A stretch of DNA of 64,000 bases from assembly GCF_030696665.1 (NCBI RefSeq), contig NZ_JAUYRV010000009.1, forward strand, positions 23,189 through 87,188. The letters run 5' to 3'. The notes below the pieces were generated by a model, which searched no databases, was not told the DNA's origin, and saw only the letters and a list, made by a program, of their open reading frames with translations. The translations under genes and the position numbers were made by a program. This document shows, piece by piece, positions 7,260 through 16,935 of the stretch (position 1 is its first letter; every line of letters starts with the position of its first letter). The DNA is from Novosphingobium sp. (GTDB lineage: Bacteria; Pseudomonadota; Alphaproteobacteria; Sphingomonadales; Sphingomonadaceae).

Positions 7260-8606
7260 CTATTCACCTTCTACGGCGAGTCTCCGGGTGGCCACATCGT
7301 TGCGGATCGTTTCACGCAGGCCGTCCATCGGCCACAGCAGCATGACCACGGTCTGCAAGGCCAGCAGCACCACGGCGCTGCCGTAGTAGGCCCAGCGGAT
7401 CGCATCGCGCGCACCTTCCGTCACGGCATCGGGGGCATAGCCCGCCGCGCCAAGGATGAAGGCAAAGCCTGCCGTGCCCACCGCCATGCCGACTTTGGTG
7501 GACAGGCTGATGCCCGCCGAAAGCAGGCCTTCGCGGCGGGTGCCGAACTTCCATTCATGGTAGTCCACCGTCTCGGCAATCATCGCAAAGGCGGCGGTGA
7601 TGGTGATGGAGGTGGCAAGGCAGGCGGCGATGTAGAGCGTGAGGAACAGCGCCACGTTGCTTTCGGTGAAGGGCAGCAATGCGAACAACACCGCCGAAAG
7701 CGCCAGCACGAACACGCAGCCACGCTTGATCCCGGTGCGGGCAAGGATCGGCGGGGCGACGAACGACGACAGCAGCAACATGCCCGAAACGGCAGGCAGC
7801 ATGACCGAAATCATCCAAGGCTTGCCCATTACGTCGATGGCGAAGTAGGCGGTCGCGCTCATCATCAGGCCGAAGCGCGTGAAATAGAGCAGGCATGATG
7901 CGAAGACGACCAGCCACGCCTTGTTGCGCAACATTTCACGCACGGCGGGCAGGATGGCGAAATCGGGCGATGAGCCATCCTCGAACCGCTCCTTGCAATT
8001 GCGGTAGAGCGCCAGCGTGCAGACAAGACCGATGGCGGCAAACAGCATGGCAACCGACTGGAAGCCCTTGGCCTGATCGCCCTTGCCGAACAGGCCGACC
8101 AATGGCAGCACCGCCGCCGTGCCCATCACCACAGAGATCGACGTGCCAACCCCGCGCATGCCTGAAAGCTTCAGCCGCTGCGCTGAATCGAGCGTCATCA
8201 TCGGCATCAGCGCGGTATAGGGGATGGCCTGCAGGGACATCAGGATGCCCAGCGCCTTGAACGTGACGAAGGCATAGGCCAGCTGCGCGCCCTGGCCCCA
8301 GTCCGGCATGTGGAACAGCGCCACGGTGACCAGTGCATAGGGCAGGGCGGTGAACAGGAAGTACCCGCGCGTGCGGCCCCAGCGGCTGCGGGTCTTGTCC
8401 ACCGCGATGCCCACCATCACATCGATCACCGCGTCCATCAGTCGCGCAATCAGGAACACCGTGCCAACACCCGCAGCAGGCAGGCCCACGACGTTGGTGT
8501 AGTAGAACAGCAGGAACCCGCTTGCCATATTGTAGGCAAGGCTGGTGCCCATATCGCCAAGGCCATAGCTCAGGCGTTCGGTGAATTTCAGTCTGTTTTC
8601 GGCCAC
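7260..8606 (-). CDS. GPH-family (MFS) glycoside-cation symporter
   Basis: A 448-residue integral membrane protein with about 12 predicted helices and the opening typical of the glycoside-pentoside-hexuronide family: a short charged N-terminus, a YGLGDMGTSLAYN motif at about residues 14-26 and the DKTRSRWGRTRGY loop between helices 2 and 3. Such carriers import glycosides or sugars with H+ or Na+. It begins at a GTG (8606) behind GGAGAGG and lies 33 bp after the stop of the isomerase-like gene (8640-9413), so the two form one operon with the isomerase first. It is the only cytoplasmic-membrane sugar importer in the island and so the candidate route to the deglycosidases. Confidence 0.85.
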   Translation of the reverse strand: MAENRLKFTERLSYGLGDMGTSLAYNMASGFLLFYYTNVVGLPAAGVGTVFLIARLMDAVIDVMVGIAVDKTRSRWGRTRGYFLFTALPYALVTVALFHMPDWGQGAQLAYAFVTFKALGILMSLQAIPYTALMPMMTLDSAQRLKLSGMRGVGTSISVVMGTAAVLPLVGLFGKGDQAKGFQSVAMLFAAIGLVCTLALYRNCKERFEDGSSPDFAILPAVREMLRNKAWLVVFASCLLYFTRFGLMMSATAYFAIDVMGKPWMISVMLPAVSGMLLLSSFVAPPILARTGIKRGCVFVLALSAVLFALLPFTESNVALFLTLYIAACLATSITITAAFAMIAETVDYHEWKFGTRREGLLSAGISLSTKVGMAVGTAGFAFILGAAGYAPDAVTEGARDAIRWAYYGSAVVLLALQTVVMLLWPMDGLRETIRNDVATRRLAVEGE

Positions 8607-8639
8607 TTGTCCTCTCCCGGATAGCAGCGTTGAAATCCG

Positions 8640-9413
8640 TCAGAGGCCCAGCGTTTTGCGGGTCTGCTCCAGCGATTGGTCCATCGGCAGCGTGGGGAAA
8701 TATTCCATCCCGATAGCCCCGGCATAGCCAAGATCGTCCAGCGTGCGCATGACATGGGGCCAGTCGACCGTGCCTGTGCCCGGCTCGTTGCGGTCGTCCA
8801 TATCGGCCACCTGAATGTGCGCGACCAGATCGATGCGGCCCTTCAGCACTTCGGCAATATCCTCGCACATCACGGCGCTATGCCACACATCGTAAAGCAG
8901 GCGCAGGTTGGGGCTGCCGACCGCTTCGACCAGATCGAGGCCGAGCGTGGTGCTGACCAGATACATCGCTGAAAACAGCCGGGTGTTCAGCGGTTCGAGC
9001 AGCAGCATGACGCCCGCTTCTTCGGCCAGTGCAGCCGCTTCCTTCAGGGCGGCGACGGCGTTGGCGAAGTGGTCCGCCTCGCTCATCCCCTCAACGCGAA
9101 AACCCGAGGCGACGATCAGCGGCGGCTTGCCGAGGCATGCGGTCGCGGCAATCGTTTCGCGCACTGCAGCCACCATCTCGGCCCGCTCTGCCGGATCGAC
9201 GATGGAGCGGCGCGGGTCGACGCACAGGCCGGTCAGTTCGATGCCGGTGTCAGCAAGTGCAGCGGCCATCGCTTCAACCGGCTTGTCGCGCCAAAGGTGG
9301 AATTCCACCGCCGCAAAACCTTGCGCCTTGGCGGCGTGAATGCGCGCGGCAAGGTCACCGGCTTCGGCAAATTGCCATTCGATACATGCGGATAAAGTAG
9401 AGGCAGGCAGCAC
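8640..9413 (-). CDS. hydroxypyruvate-isomerase-like TIM-barrel sugar isomerase/epimerase, second copy
   Basis: A 257-residue paralogue of the product of 1428-2204. It keeps the metal-site motifs LLLEPLNTR, LLYDVWHS, HIQVADMDDR with EPGTG, and GMEYFP. The frame is open to 9476, but the GTG at 9413 has GGGAG six bases upstream and gives the same length as the paralogue. It is co-transcribed with the downstream symporter. The paralogues are far from identical, so the island has four xylose-isomerase-like TIM barrels of two subfamilies. The likely task is isomerising or epimerising the imported or released sugar; the substrate is unknown. A 14-bp palindrome (9494-9507) lies 81 bp upstream. Confidence 0.75.
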   Translation of the reverse strand: MLPASTLSACIEWQFAEAGDLAARIHAAKAQGFAAVEFHLWRDKPVEAMAAALADTGIELTGLCVDPRRSIVDPAERAEMVAAVRETIAATACLGKPPLIVASGFRVEGMSEADHFANAVAALKEAAALAEEAGVMLLLEPLNTRLFSAMYLVSTTLGLDLVEAVGSPNLRLLYDVWHSAVMCEDIAEVLKGRIDLVAHIQVADMDDRNEPGTGTVDWPHVMRTLDDLGYAGAIGMEYFPTLPMDQSLEQTRKTLGL

Positions 9414-9493
9414 GTCGATCTCCCAATCGGCGGCCCCACGACGGCGCAAATGCTGCGCCCGTTTGCCTGGCGGCATCGCGCCGCTACTTTATT

Positions 9494-9507
9494 AGAACTT
9501 ATGTTCT
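9494..9507. promoter_or_regulatory. candidate operator AGAAC-TTAT-GTTCT
   Basis: Perfect 5-bp inverted arms around a 4-bp centre, and the best copy of the motif shared by the glycoside island. It lies upstream of the isomerase-symporter operon (GTG at 9413) and between it and the convergent end of the chemoreceptor gene at 9558. The extended left flank TTTATTAGAAC matches the half-sites at 3-13 and 7200-7210 read on the opposite strand. Confidence 0.5.
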
Positions 9508-9557
9508 CATTTCCTGCTGCTCCGGTCAAGAGGCTGTGGATCAACAACGCAGCATGG

Positions 9558-11414
9558 TCAGAATTCCGACCAATCGTTGTCGAGCGCAAGATTTCCGCTG
9601 ACCTGAGGGATCGGAGCGTATGCCGCCCGGCGCATCGGCGCAGCATGCGTAGCCGGTCGGGGTGCGGCCACCGGCGCGCTGCGGGCCGGTGCGTTGAACG
9701 ATGTGCCGGGGCGTTCATCGCCGATCTTGAAGCTGGCAAAGGCACTCGAGAGCTGCCCTGCTTCCTGCGTCAGGTTCTTGGTGGCGGCGTTGGTTTCTTC
9801 TACCATTGCGGCGTTCTGCTGGGTCATCTGATCCATCGCGCCGATGGCCTGATTGATCTTGCGCAGCGCTACGCTCTGCTCGCCCGCAGTCTCGGCGATG
9901 GTTGAGATCGACGCGGTCACCGTGCCGACGCGGCTGATGATTGTCTCCAGCGCAGACCCGGTTTCATTGACCAGCGACACGCCGGAACGGACATGATTGG
10001 TCACCGCTTCCACGCGCTGCTTGATCGCGTTGGCGGCCTCTGTGGCGCGCTGGGCCAATGCCCGCACTTCGGATGCGACGACGGCAAAGCCCTTGCCGGC
10101 CTCGCCCGCACGGGCTGCTTCGACGCCTGCGTTGAGAGCCAGAAGGTTGGTCTGGAAGGCGATGCCATCGATCATCGTGGTGATGTCGGAAATCTCGGCG
10201 CTGGCCCGCGCAACGTTGTCCATCGCCTCGATTGCCTTGCTCACGACCTTGCCCCCGCTTTCAGCCTCGCCGCGCGCCTGAACCATCGATCCGCTCACTT
10301 CGGCGGCGATCTTGGCATAGTCCTCGATCTGGGTGGTCAGGTTATCCATCGCCGAGGATGAGGACTGCAGGCTGGCGGCCTGCTGTTCGCTGCGGGTGGC
10401 AAGATCGGTGGTGGCCTGCTGGATTTCGCCCGATGTCAGGTTGATGGCCATGATGCTGTCCTGCACCAGACCCATCGCCTGGCACAGCCGCTCCATCGCT
10501 TCGTTGAAATCGTGGGCCACGCTCTGGAATGCAGGCGGTACGTCGGTCAACCGCACCGAAAGATCGGCGTTGGCCACGGCGTGCAGGTTCGCGCCAATCT
10601 TGGCCATAGCCTCTTCGCGCTCCTTGACCGCGCGGGCACGCTCCAGCGCGGCATCGCGGAACACCATCATTGCCTGCGCCATCGCGCCCAGCTCATCGGC
10701 GCGGCCGGTGCCGGGAATGGCAAGATCGTGCTGACCTTTGGCCATCGCGGACATGGTGTGCGTAAGATCGGCAATCGGGGTGGCGATGGAGTGTGAAAGC
10801 TTGCGCGAAAGCACCAGAGCAAGGCCGATCAGCAGCGCGCCGCCAATGCCGAGCGCTACCCACCCGAACATGATGGCGCTGTCCTGCCATTCAGTCTCAG
10901 CCGTAATTGCTTCGTGCTGGGCATCGCGAACGGTGCGAAGCGGCAGCACGGCCTCGCTGACCAGCGCGGCCTTGCCACCATCGCGGATCGCCTGTTGTGC
11001 GGCATCGCGCTGGCCGGATTGGACCACGCTGACGTACTTGTCGCCCCAGTTTTCGCGCCATTTCAACGTTTCGGCGCGCGATGTTCTGACAAGTTCCTGC
11101 AACGCGGGATCTTCAAGCCGGGCCTCCAGCGCAGCCGAGGCCTTGTCGTAATCGTCGCGGCCTTCGTAGTAGGATTTGAGATAGCTCTGGTCCGCCGTGA
11201 CAAGAAACCCGCGCAACTGGCTGTTCTGCCGCAGCAGCGCCGTTTCCAGCGTCAGCGTATCGGCAAGGATCGCCTGGCTCTCGGTGTTGCGGGCGGTGAC
11301 GTTTGATATCATGGCCAGGCTTACGCCGAACACGATCATCATGACCGCCGCCGTAACATTGAGCGCCACGAACGAAAGGCCGAGCCTGCGAGGGATGTTC
11401 ATGCGGTCAAACAC
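9558..11414 (-). CDS. methyl-accepting chemotaxis protein
   Basis: A chemoreceptor of about 618 residues. Domains in order: an N-terminal membrane helix (about residues 10-35 of the chosen start), a helical periplasmic sensor rich in E/Q/L heptads, a second membrane helix near residue 185, a HAMP segment, and a signalling domain with the conserved hairpin tip around [21 protein letters not shown]. The tail ends in DNDWSEF, an aromatic-acidic-Phe end like the pentapeptides that tether CheR/CheB. The GTG at 11414 has AAGGAA nine bases upstream; the ATG at 11402 is an alternative. It lies directly downstream of the TonB receptor gene (28 bp from that coding end), so both may be expressed together, coupling uptake to chemotaxis. 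Confidence 0.9.
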   Translation of the reverse strand: MFDRMNIPRRLGLSFVALNVTAAVMMIVFGVSLAMISNVTARNTESQAILADTLTLETALLRQNSQLRGFLVTADQSYLKSYYEGRDDYDKASAALEARLEDPALQELVRTSRAETLKWRENWGDKYVSVVQSGQRDAAQQAIRDGGKAALVSEAVLPLRTVRDAQHEAITAETEWQDSAIMFGWVALGIGGALLIGLALVLSRKLSHSIATPIADLTHTMSAMAKGQHDLAIPGTGRADELGAMAQAMMVFRDAALERARAVKEREEAMAKIGANLHAVANADLSVRLTDVPPAFQSVAHDFNEAMERLCQAMGLVQDSIMAINLTSGEIQQATTDLATRSEQQAASLQSSSSAMDNLTTQIEDYAKIAAEVSGSMVQARGEAESGGKVVSKAIEAMDNVARASAEISDITTMIDGIAFQTNLLALNAGVEAARAGEAGKGFAVVASEVRALAQRATEAANAIKQRVEAVTNHVRSGVSLVNETGSALETIISRVGTVTASISTIAETAGEQSVALRKINQAIGAMDQMTQQNAAMVEETNAATKNLTQEAGQLSSAFASFKIGDERPGTSFNAPARSAPVAAPRPATHAAPMRRAAYAPIPQVSGNLALDNDWSEF

Positions 11415-11484
11415 GGTTTGGGTTTCCTTGAACTTGGGGTGCGGCCCGCTTTCCACAGGGGGAAGGAAGCGGGCCGCAAAGGCA

Positions 11485-13986
11485 TCAGAAGGTGTAGCGA
11501 AGCGATGCTGTGACGGTGCGACCGTTCATCGTCTGGATGTTCACCACGCCGGAGGCCGGGATCGTGGCGGATGCCGCTGTATAGATCGCGCGCTTGTCAA
11601 AGACGTTGAAGGCGTTGATGCCAAGGGTCACCTTGGGTGCCGGGCGGAAGTGCAGGAACGGGCTGACCAGAACGTAGCCGGGCAACGTCAGTTGGTTCAC
11701 ATCCTGCGCAAAGCTGCTGGTCGTGCCATTGATGACCGCGCCGAACGTTGCGGCGTCCAGATCGACTGTCGGGCGTGCCATGAACGAGAACTCGGGAATG
11801 TAACGCGGCCGATTGCCTTCAAGCTGGGGATTGACGGCATCTCCGTTGATTTGGGCCTTGGTCCATGTGCCGCCCAGCGTCAGGCCAAATGGCCCACGCT
11901 TGTAATCGGCTTCAAGTTCTACGCCCTTGGCGGAATAGCTGCGCACCACGTTGATAACGACGACCTGCCCGTTGGCGTTGGCCCCGATTTGCGAATTGCG
12001 CTCTTCGGTTGATGCCCAGAACCCGGTAACATAGAGTGCCAGATCATCCTTGCGGAACTTCAGCCCGGCTTCAGCCTGCTTGACCGTGCCAAATGCCAGA
12101 TCTGGATTTGCGAGTTTGCCGGTTGTGGGGTTGATCATGCCCTCGGTCAGGACCCGATCCGCGCTTGCCCGTCCGCCACGGCTGTAACGCGCAAAAGCGG
12201 AAATCGGCTCTGCGATCCTGTAATTGATGCCGGTTGAATACGATACATACTTGTAGTCGTAATCGACGTTGATCGGGGTCGTCAGTGGCAGCAAGGCAAC
12301 GCTTGTTTCCGGCACTGCCAGAACGCCGTCGCCGTTCAGGTCTTTGGGGCCTACAAATGGGGTGTTTAAGACATTGCCCGAAACATTGCCGCGATCATAG
12401 CGGACGCTGGCACCGACCGATATCTTGCCACTGGCAAAGTTGACCGACGCATAAGGTGCGGTGATCTTGTACCGCACATCGAACCCGTAGTTGCCATATG
12501 CGCGGGGGAGGGCAAATCCGAAGCCGTAGCTGTAAACGCCGTTTTGCGTCAGCAATGTGCCATCGGCCGCACGCAAATCCAGCGGTGCCATTTGGCCGTT
12601 GCCAACCACATCGGAAATGGCATTGGTGAAGTTCCAGTCTACGTTGACTTCCTGCATGGAGTTGTAGAGACCGAAGCTGGTGGTGAGTTTGCCGCCCTGC
12701 AGATCAAACACGCGCGATGCGCGCAGATCGTTCGTCACATTGTCGAGCGAATTCTGATCGATGTTGAGCAGCACATTGATGCTGGCCAGCCCATTGCCAT
12801 TGATCGAATTGCCAGGTGCAAGCACCGTGCCCGCGTTTGGACCCGACGCATACGTCAAAGACGAACCCGGCCCGCCAAGAATAGTGGAAACGACCGGCGA
12901 GGGGGCGGCCAGCATGGAGTCGATCTGGTTGAGCTCGCCACTGATGCTGGCATAACGGAAACGATCGCTGACAGACCATCCGGCAACTTCGAACTGGGTC
13001 TCGAGTCCGACCGCTTTTACCACGGCATGCAATCCGTCGGTGAGGTCACGGCTGACGGGATTGTTGTTCCCGTCTACCCCTAGATACTGCGCAACGCGTG
13101 GCGACGCAAAGCTGTCGTTAAACACGTCTGTTCCGGGAATGCTTGTGTAAACTGGCGAGCTGTCTGTGCCGGTTACGCGTGACGGATGAGTGCCATAATT
13201 CGGCTGCCGATCATCCAGATACTTGCCGTAGAACCGGATGTAGCCACCAGCGAACTTGCGCGTCACGTTCATCTTGATCTGGCCGCCCCTGAACGCGGTG
13301 TAGCCAAGATCGCGTGGACCTTCGCCTTCGCGATAGAACCCGCCCACGTGGAAACGCCAGTCATCGCCCAGCGGGCTGCCATAATCAAAGTCGATGCGCT
13401 TCAGTTCATGGCCAACCCCGGTCGAAACCTGGAGGTTCCCGCCTTCAACTTCGCCCGTCTTGGAAATCAGATTTACCACGCCGCCCGGTGAATTGGACGC
13501 AAAAGTCGATGCTGAACCGCCGCGGATCGACTGGATCTGCGAAAGTGTGAAGTCAGCCCGGACATAGCGGTCCACCGAACTGAAATTGATATCGCCGAAC
13601 TCCAGCACAGGCAGACCATCTTCCTGTAACTGCAGAAATTTAGAACCATCGGCAGCCAGTGGCAAACCGCGCACGGTAATCGACGAATAGCCATCGACAT
13701 CGGCGGTAAGTGAACGGATGCCGGGGATGTTCTGCATGATGCCTGAGACCGAGCTGACCGAAAGCTTGGCCAGATCCGCCTCATCAATCACGCTGGCGGA
13801 AATCGCGGTGTCCAGCAGGTCGCGGCCCTTGGCAACGCCGGTGCTGAACGCCTTCTTGGCCGGAGCAGCAGATGATGCCTCCTCAGCAGCACCGGCGGCA
13901 GGCGCGGCAGATTCGTCAGCTGCCCACGCAGTGTGGTGCATGGTCGTGGCAAGCAGGGTGGCGACGAGAAGCGGGAATTTGCGCAT
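11485..13986 (-). CDS. TonB-dependent outer-membrane receptor of the glycoside island
   Basis: An 833-residue receptor: a signal peptide ([15 protein letters not shown], cleavage near AWA-AD), a Pro/Ala-rich linker, a plug domain that includes [20 protein letters not shown] and a [21 protein letters not shown] segment, and a 22-strand-type barrel ending in the aromatic TASLRYTF. No STN signalling domain precedes the plug, so it is a plain transporter. It is transcribed ahead of the chemoreceptor. The upstream 264 bp hold the divergent promoter region shared with the DUF2332 gene. In this setting it probably imports a glycoside, but a metal chelate cannot be excluded from sequence. Confidence 0.85.
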   Translation of the reverse strand: MRKFPLLVATLLATTMHHTAWAADESAAPAAGAAEEASSAAPAKKAFSTGVAKGRDLLDTAISASVIDEADLAKLSVSSVSGIMQNIPGIRSLTADVDGYSSITVRGLPLAADGSKFLQLQEDGLPVLEFGDINFSSVDRYVRADFTLSQIQSIRGGSASTFASNSPGGVVNLISKTGEVEGGNLQVSTGVGHELKRIDFDYGSPLGDDWRFHVGGFYREGEGPRDLGYTAFRGGQIKMNVTRKFAGGYIRFYGKYLDDRQPNYGTHPSRVTGTDSSPVYTSIPGTDVFNDSFASPRVAQYLGVDGNNNPVSRDLTDGLHAVVKAVGLETQFEVAGWSVSDRFRYASISGELNQIDSMLAAPSPVVSTILGGPGSSLTYASGPNAGTVLAPGNSINGNGLASINVLLNIDQNSLDNVTNDLRASRVFDLQGGKLTTSFGLYNSMQEVNVDWNFTNAISDVVGNGQMAPLDLRAADGTLLTQNGVYSYGFGFALPRAYGNYGFDVRYKITAPYASVNFASGKISVGASVRYDRGNVSGNVLNTPFVGPKDLNGDGVLAVPETSVALLPLTTPINVDYDYKYVSYSTGINYRIAEPISAFARYSRGGRASADRVLTEGMINPTTGKLANPDLAFGTVKQAEAGLKFRKDDLALYVTGFWASTEERNSQIGANANGQVVVINVVRSYSAKGVELEADYKRGPFGLTLGGTWTKAQINGDAVNPQLEGNRPRYIPEFSFMARPTVDLDAATFGAVINGTTSSFAQDVNQLTLPGYVLVSPFLHFRPAPKVTLGINAFNVFDKRAIYTAASATIPASGVVNIQTMNGRTVTASLRYTF

Positions 13987-14070
13987 TGGTTATCCTCATG
14001 TCCTTGAACGGATCTGAAACTGTCGAGGATCACCAATAGATCGCGCCCCTTAATCCGGGTCGTGTCAGAA

Positions 14071-14086
14071 GGTATGTATAATTACC
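14071..14086. promoter_or_regulatory. GGTA-N8-TACC inverted repeat with an internal TATAAT
   Basis: A short inverted repeat in the divergent region between the TonB receptor (start 13986) and the DUF2332 gene. The spacer contains TATAAT on the plus strand (14077-14082), a possible -10 element toward 14251. No convincing -35 is visible. Low certainty. Confidence 0.25.
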
Positions 14087-14250
14087 GAATATAGCTGCCA
14101 ATTTCATGGTGTTGCAGTTGCCGTAGGGGATTTCCCTTATGATGCATTGGCTGGCTATTGTGCATGACTGCTTACGATTGACGGGCAGGCTCCTATCGGT
14201 CTGCGCCTGTTTTCGTCAGCGCTCGCGTACAAGAGAGTCTTCCATTGCCA

Positions 14251-15381
14251 ATGTCTGCAACTGCCGAAGCTTTGCCCCTGCAAATTCTGCCGAATGCCAG
14301 CGGTTTGGCAGACGGTAGGGCCGAGGCACAGCTATTGATCGAAGCGGCCAAGGCGCGGGCCTTTGGCAAGACCATCGTTGCTGCCGTGCTGGAAAGCCTC
14401 GCACGGGTGCTCCCCTGCGCGCCGCGTATGCGCGTTTGCATCGAGGGCTGGCCGGGGGATCTGGCGGGCGCAGGCGTGATATTTCGCATCAACGCCGGGC
14501 TGCACGCGTTGGCGCGTTCTGGCCGGCACGCTGCGCTGCAGCAGCTCTATCGCACGGCAGAGCGCGGAGCTTTGCCCGGACCTGACAGGTTTGATGCCGT
14601 TTTGATCGATGTGCTGGCGCGCCATACGCCCGATCTTTTGCAATGGATGTCCGGCCCTACCCAGACCAACGAGGTAGCGCGCGTTGCCGGGTTCGTTGCT
14701 GCCCTGCTCGAACTCAATGCGCGCGCGCCGCTCCCATGCGAACTGCTCGAACTTGGCACCAGCGCGGGCCTGAATCTCAACCTGGCGCGCTATGGCTGCC
14801 AACTCGGCGACACGCACAGCGGCGATGGGCAAAGCGCAGTGCGGATCGCGCCGCGCTGGAAAGGGCGCACGCCGCCTGCGGTACCGTTGCTGGTGGAGCG
14901 CGCGTTGGGCGTTGATCTCAGCCCGCTCGACATCCGTGACGACGATGATTGTGAGCGTCTCCACGCCTATATCTGGGCGGGTGAGCGTGTGCGGACAGAG
15001 CGGCTGCGCGCTGCCATCGCTGTGGCAAGAGCGCATCTCCCGCAGGTTGATACCGGCCTTGCCAGCCGTTGGCTCGCCCGGCAGCTGGCCCAGCCGCAGC
15101 GGATGGGCACACGCCGCGTGGTGGTGCATTCAATGGTCGTGCAATACATGCCCGAAGTTGAGCGCGCCGCTGTCGATGCCGCGCTGACGCTTGCCGCTGC
15201 GGCTGCCACGCCAGATCGCCCGCTGGCGCGGATCGGCATGGAATGGAGCGCGGACCGCAGCACCGTGGAACTGCGCGTCACCTCTTGGGATGGCGGCGAA
15301 AACGCTGGGCAAACCATGATTGCCGCCCATTGCCACCCTTATGCCGAATGGTTCGATTGGCACGGCCTTCTGACCGGATGA
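14251..15381 (+). CDS. DUF2332 family protein
   Basis: A 376-residue cytosolic protein matching the DUF2332 family: a QTNEVARVAGFVAALLEL segment followed by the glycine-rich ELLELGTSAGLNLNLARYG motif, and WSADRSTVELRVTSWDGGE near the C-terminus. The glycine loop resembles a Rossmann or methyltransferase-like nucleotide site, but I know of no established function. The ATG at 14251 is chosen; a TTG two codons earlier (14245) with GAGAG seven bases before it is equally possible. It stands next to a LysR regulator on the same strand, 69 bp apart. Confidence 0.7.
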   Translation: MSATAEALPLQILPNASGLADGRAEAQLLIEAAKARAFGKTIVAAVLESLARVLPCAPRMRVCIEGWPGDLAGAGVIFRINAGLHALARSGRHAALQQLYRTAERGALPGPDRFDAVLIDVLARHTPDLLQWMSGPTQTNEVARVAGFVAALLELNARAPLPCELLELGTSAGLNLNLARYGCQLGDTHSGDGQSAVRIAPRWKGRTPPAVPLLVERALGVDLSPLDIRDDDDCERLHAYIWAGERVRTERLRAAIAVARAHLPQVDTGLASRWLARQLAQPQRMGTRRVVVHSMVVQYMPEVERAAVDAALTLAAAAATPDRPLARIGMEWSADRSTVELRVTSWDGGENAGQTMIAAHCHPYAEWFDWHGLLTG

Positions 15382-15450
15382 AACCAGCTGCCGCTATGCA
15401 CAGCATGAGCGTTGTGCAAATGGTCTGCCATCATCAAACGGGATTTGGGC

Positions 15451-16374
15451 ATGACCGCTGCAGGCAGCACTCCGGCCGCACACAACCGCATCGATCCGCG
15501 CGCCTTGGCAACGTTCTGGCGTGTGTGCGAAACGGGTTCAATAACCGCCGCCGCGCGCGCGCTGAATCTTTCGCAGCCGTCGGTATCAAGCACCATTGCC
15601 CTTTTGGAACAGCGCCTTGGCGTGATTCTGTTCACGCGCTCGCGCAGCGGTATCGTGCTCACGCGCGAAGGTGAGGCGCTGCGCCAGCGTGCCGAAACGA
15701 TGGTGCGCCTGCTCGAAGCTGCCAGCGTTGAGGTAAGCCATGCCGCGCGCGGGATTGCCGGGCCGTTGCGCATCGGAGGAACGCCCGGCGCACTGGTCAG
15801 CCTTCTGCCCGCCGCCGTTGCACAACTGGAAGAAGAGGTCGGCCCATTCGCGTTGAGCGTGATCGAACGGCCGGATTCGCAGCTTGCCGATCACCTTCGG
15901 TCTGGTGCCATCGACCTTGCCTTCGTCACCACTGAAATCGAAGCCTGTCCGCCCGATCTGGTGGAGATCACAGCCGCGCGTGATCCCTTTGCACTGATTG
16001 TGGGCCGCCGCCATGATGATCTGGACGATCTGGTTTCTCTGCGCGACGTGGCAGACCTGCCGTGGGTTCTGCCCGATGCCCAGGGCGCGTTCCGGCGGCA
16101 GGTTGACGCGCTGTTCCTGAATGCAGGCGTGCCGGTGCCGCAGAACGTGATCCGCTGCGATTCGCTGCTCACCACCAAGGCGATCGTGCGTCACAGCGAT
16201 CGGGTCACAGTCCTGCCGCGCACCGTTGCCGGGGCCGAACTCACGGTTGGCGTGTTGCGCGCCGTAACCGTGCGCGAGGCAACGTTCGAGCGCAGCATCG
16301 GCATCCGCTACCTTGCACAACAGGAACTGCCCCCGCTCGGTCGCGCTTTGCTGGATATGCTGACACGCGGGTAA
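15451..16374 (+). CDS. LysR-family transcriptional regulator
   Basis: A 307-residue LysR-type regulator. The N-terminal winged helix is clear: DPRALATFWRVCETGSITAA, then ALNLSQPSVSSTIALLEQRLG with the family's LSQPSVS recognition helix, then LFTRSRSGIVLTREGEAL. The C-terminal part is a substrate-binding fold that begins GPLRIGGTPGALVSLLPAAV. An upstream extension to a TTG at 15412 would add 13 unlikely residues, so the ATG at 15451 is used. No obvious partner operon diverges from it. It reads toward the DUF3429 gene, and beyond that the malonate genes converge on it, so its target is open. Confidence 0.9.
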   Translation: MTAAGSTPAAHNRIDPRALATFWRVCETGSITAAARALNLSQPSVSSTIALLEQRLGVILFTRSRSGIVLTREGEALRQRAETMVRLLEAASVEVSHAARGIAGPLRIGGTPGALVSLLPAAVAQLEEEVGPFALSVIERPDSQLADHLRSGAIDLAFVTTEIEACPPDLVEITAARDPFALIVGRRHDDLDDLVSLRDVADLPWVLPDAQGAFRRQVDALFLNAGVPVPQNVIRCDSLLTTKAIVRHSDRVTVLPRTVAGAELTVGVLRAVTVREATFERSIGIRYLAQQELPPLGRALLDMLTRG

Positions 16375-16477
16375 TCACGGTGAATTCATGCCGCCGCGCA
16401 CATGGATGCGGCAAGAGGGCCATGTTGCCCCCGTCATTGTGAACGGGCACGGATCCAGCGCCAGTGTGAGGAGCCTC

Positions 16478-16933
16478 GTGCCAATGTTCGGTTTTAAACT
16501 GCCTCGTCCGGTCGTGCTGCTGGGACTGGCCGGTTGGGCGCCGCAGGCAATCTGCGTCTGGCTGGTGGTCGGTGGGGGGCCGCCAGCATGGAGCGCTTTG
16601 GCAGCGGGGTGTTTCTATGCAGCGCTGATCCTGTCGTTCCTTGGCGGGTTGTGGTGGATGGCCGGGCTGTTGGGCGGCGTGCGCAGCGGCGGGTTCTATG
16701 TGATTGCAGTAATGCCCAGCCTTGCCGCATGGGCAGCCTTGCTACCCTGGACGGTGGGGGCCAATTGGCCCGGCCCGTCGCTGGTGGCGCTTGGCCTGCT
16801 CCTGTTTGCCAGTCCGCTGGTGGATCGCAAACTGGCGCTGGCGGTTGTGCTGCCGCCGGATTGGCTGCGCCTGCGCGTCTGGATGGCGACCGGCCTTGGC
16901 CTGCTGACGCTCGCTCTGGCGGCGGTTGCGTGA
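16478..16933 (+). CDS. DUF3429 family small membrane protein
   Basis: A protein of about 151 residues with four to five hydrophobic helices (GLAGWAPQAICVWLVV, ALAAGCFYAALILSFLGG, FYVIAVMPSLAAWAALL, LVALGLLLFASPLVDRKL and a C-terminal helix), as in DUF3429 proteins. The SFLGGLWWM segment near residue 55 and the PDWLRLR turn before the last helix are typical of the family. The start is placed at the GTG at 16478 with GAGGAG close upstream; an ATG at 16484 is also possible. Function is unknown. Its stop is 2 bp from the stop of the convergent transporter gene. Confidence 0.7.
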   Translation: MPMFGFKLPRPVVLLGLAGWAPQAICVWLVVGGGPPAWSALAAGCFYAALILSFLGGLWWMAGLLGGVRSGGFYVIAVMPSLAAWAALLPWTVGANWPGPSLVALGLLLFASPLVDRKLALAVVLPPDWLRLRVWMATGLGLLTLALAAVA

Positions 16934-16935
16934 AA

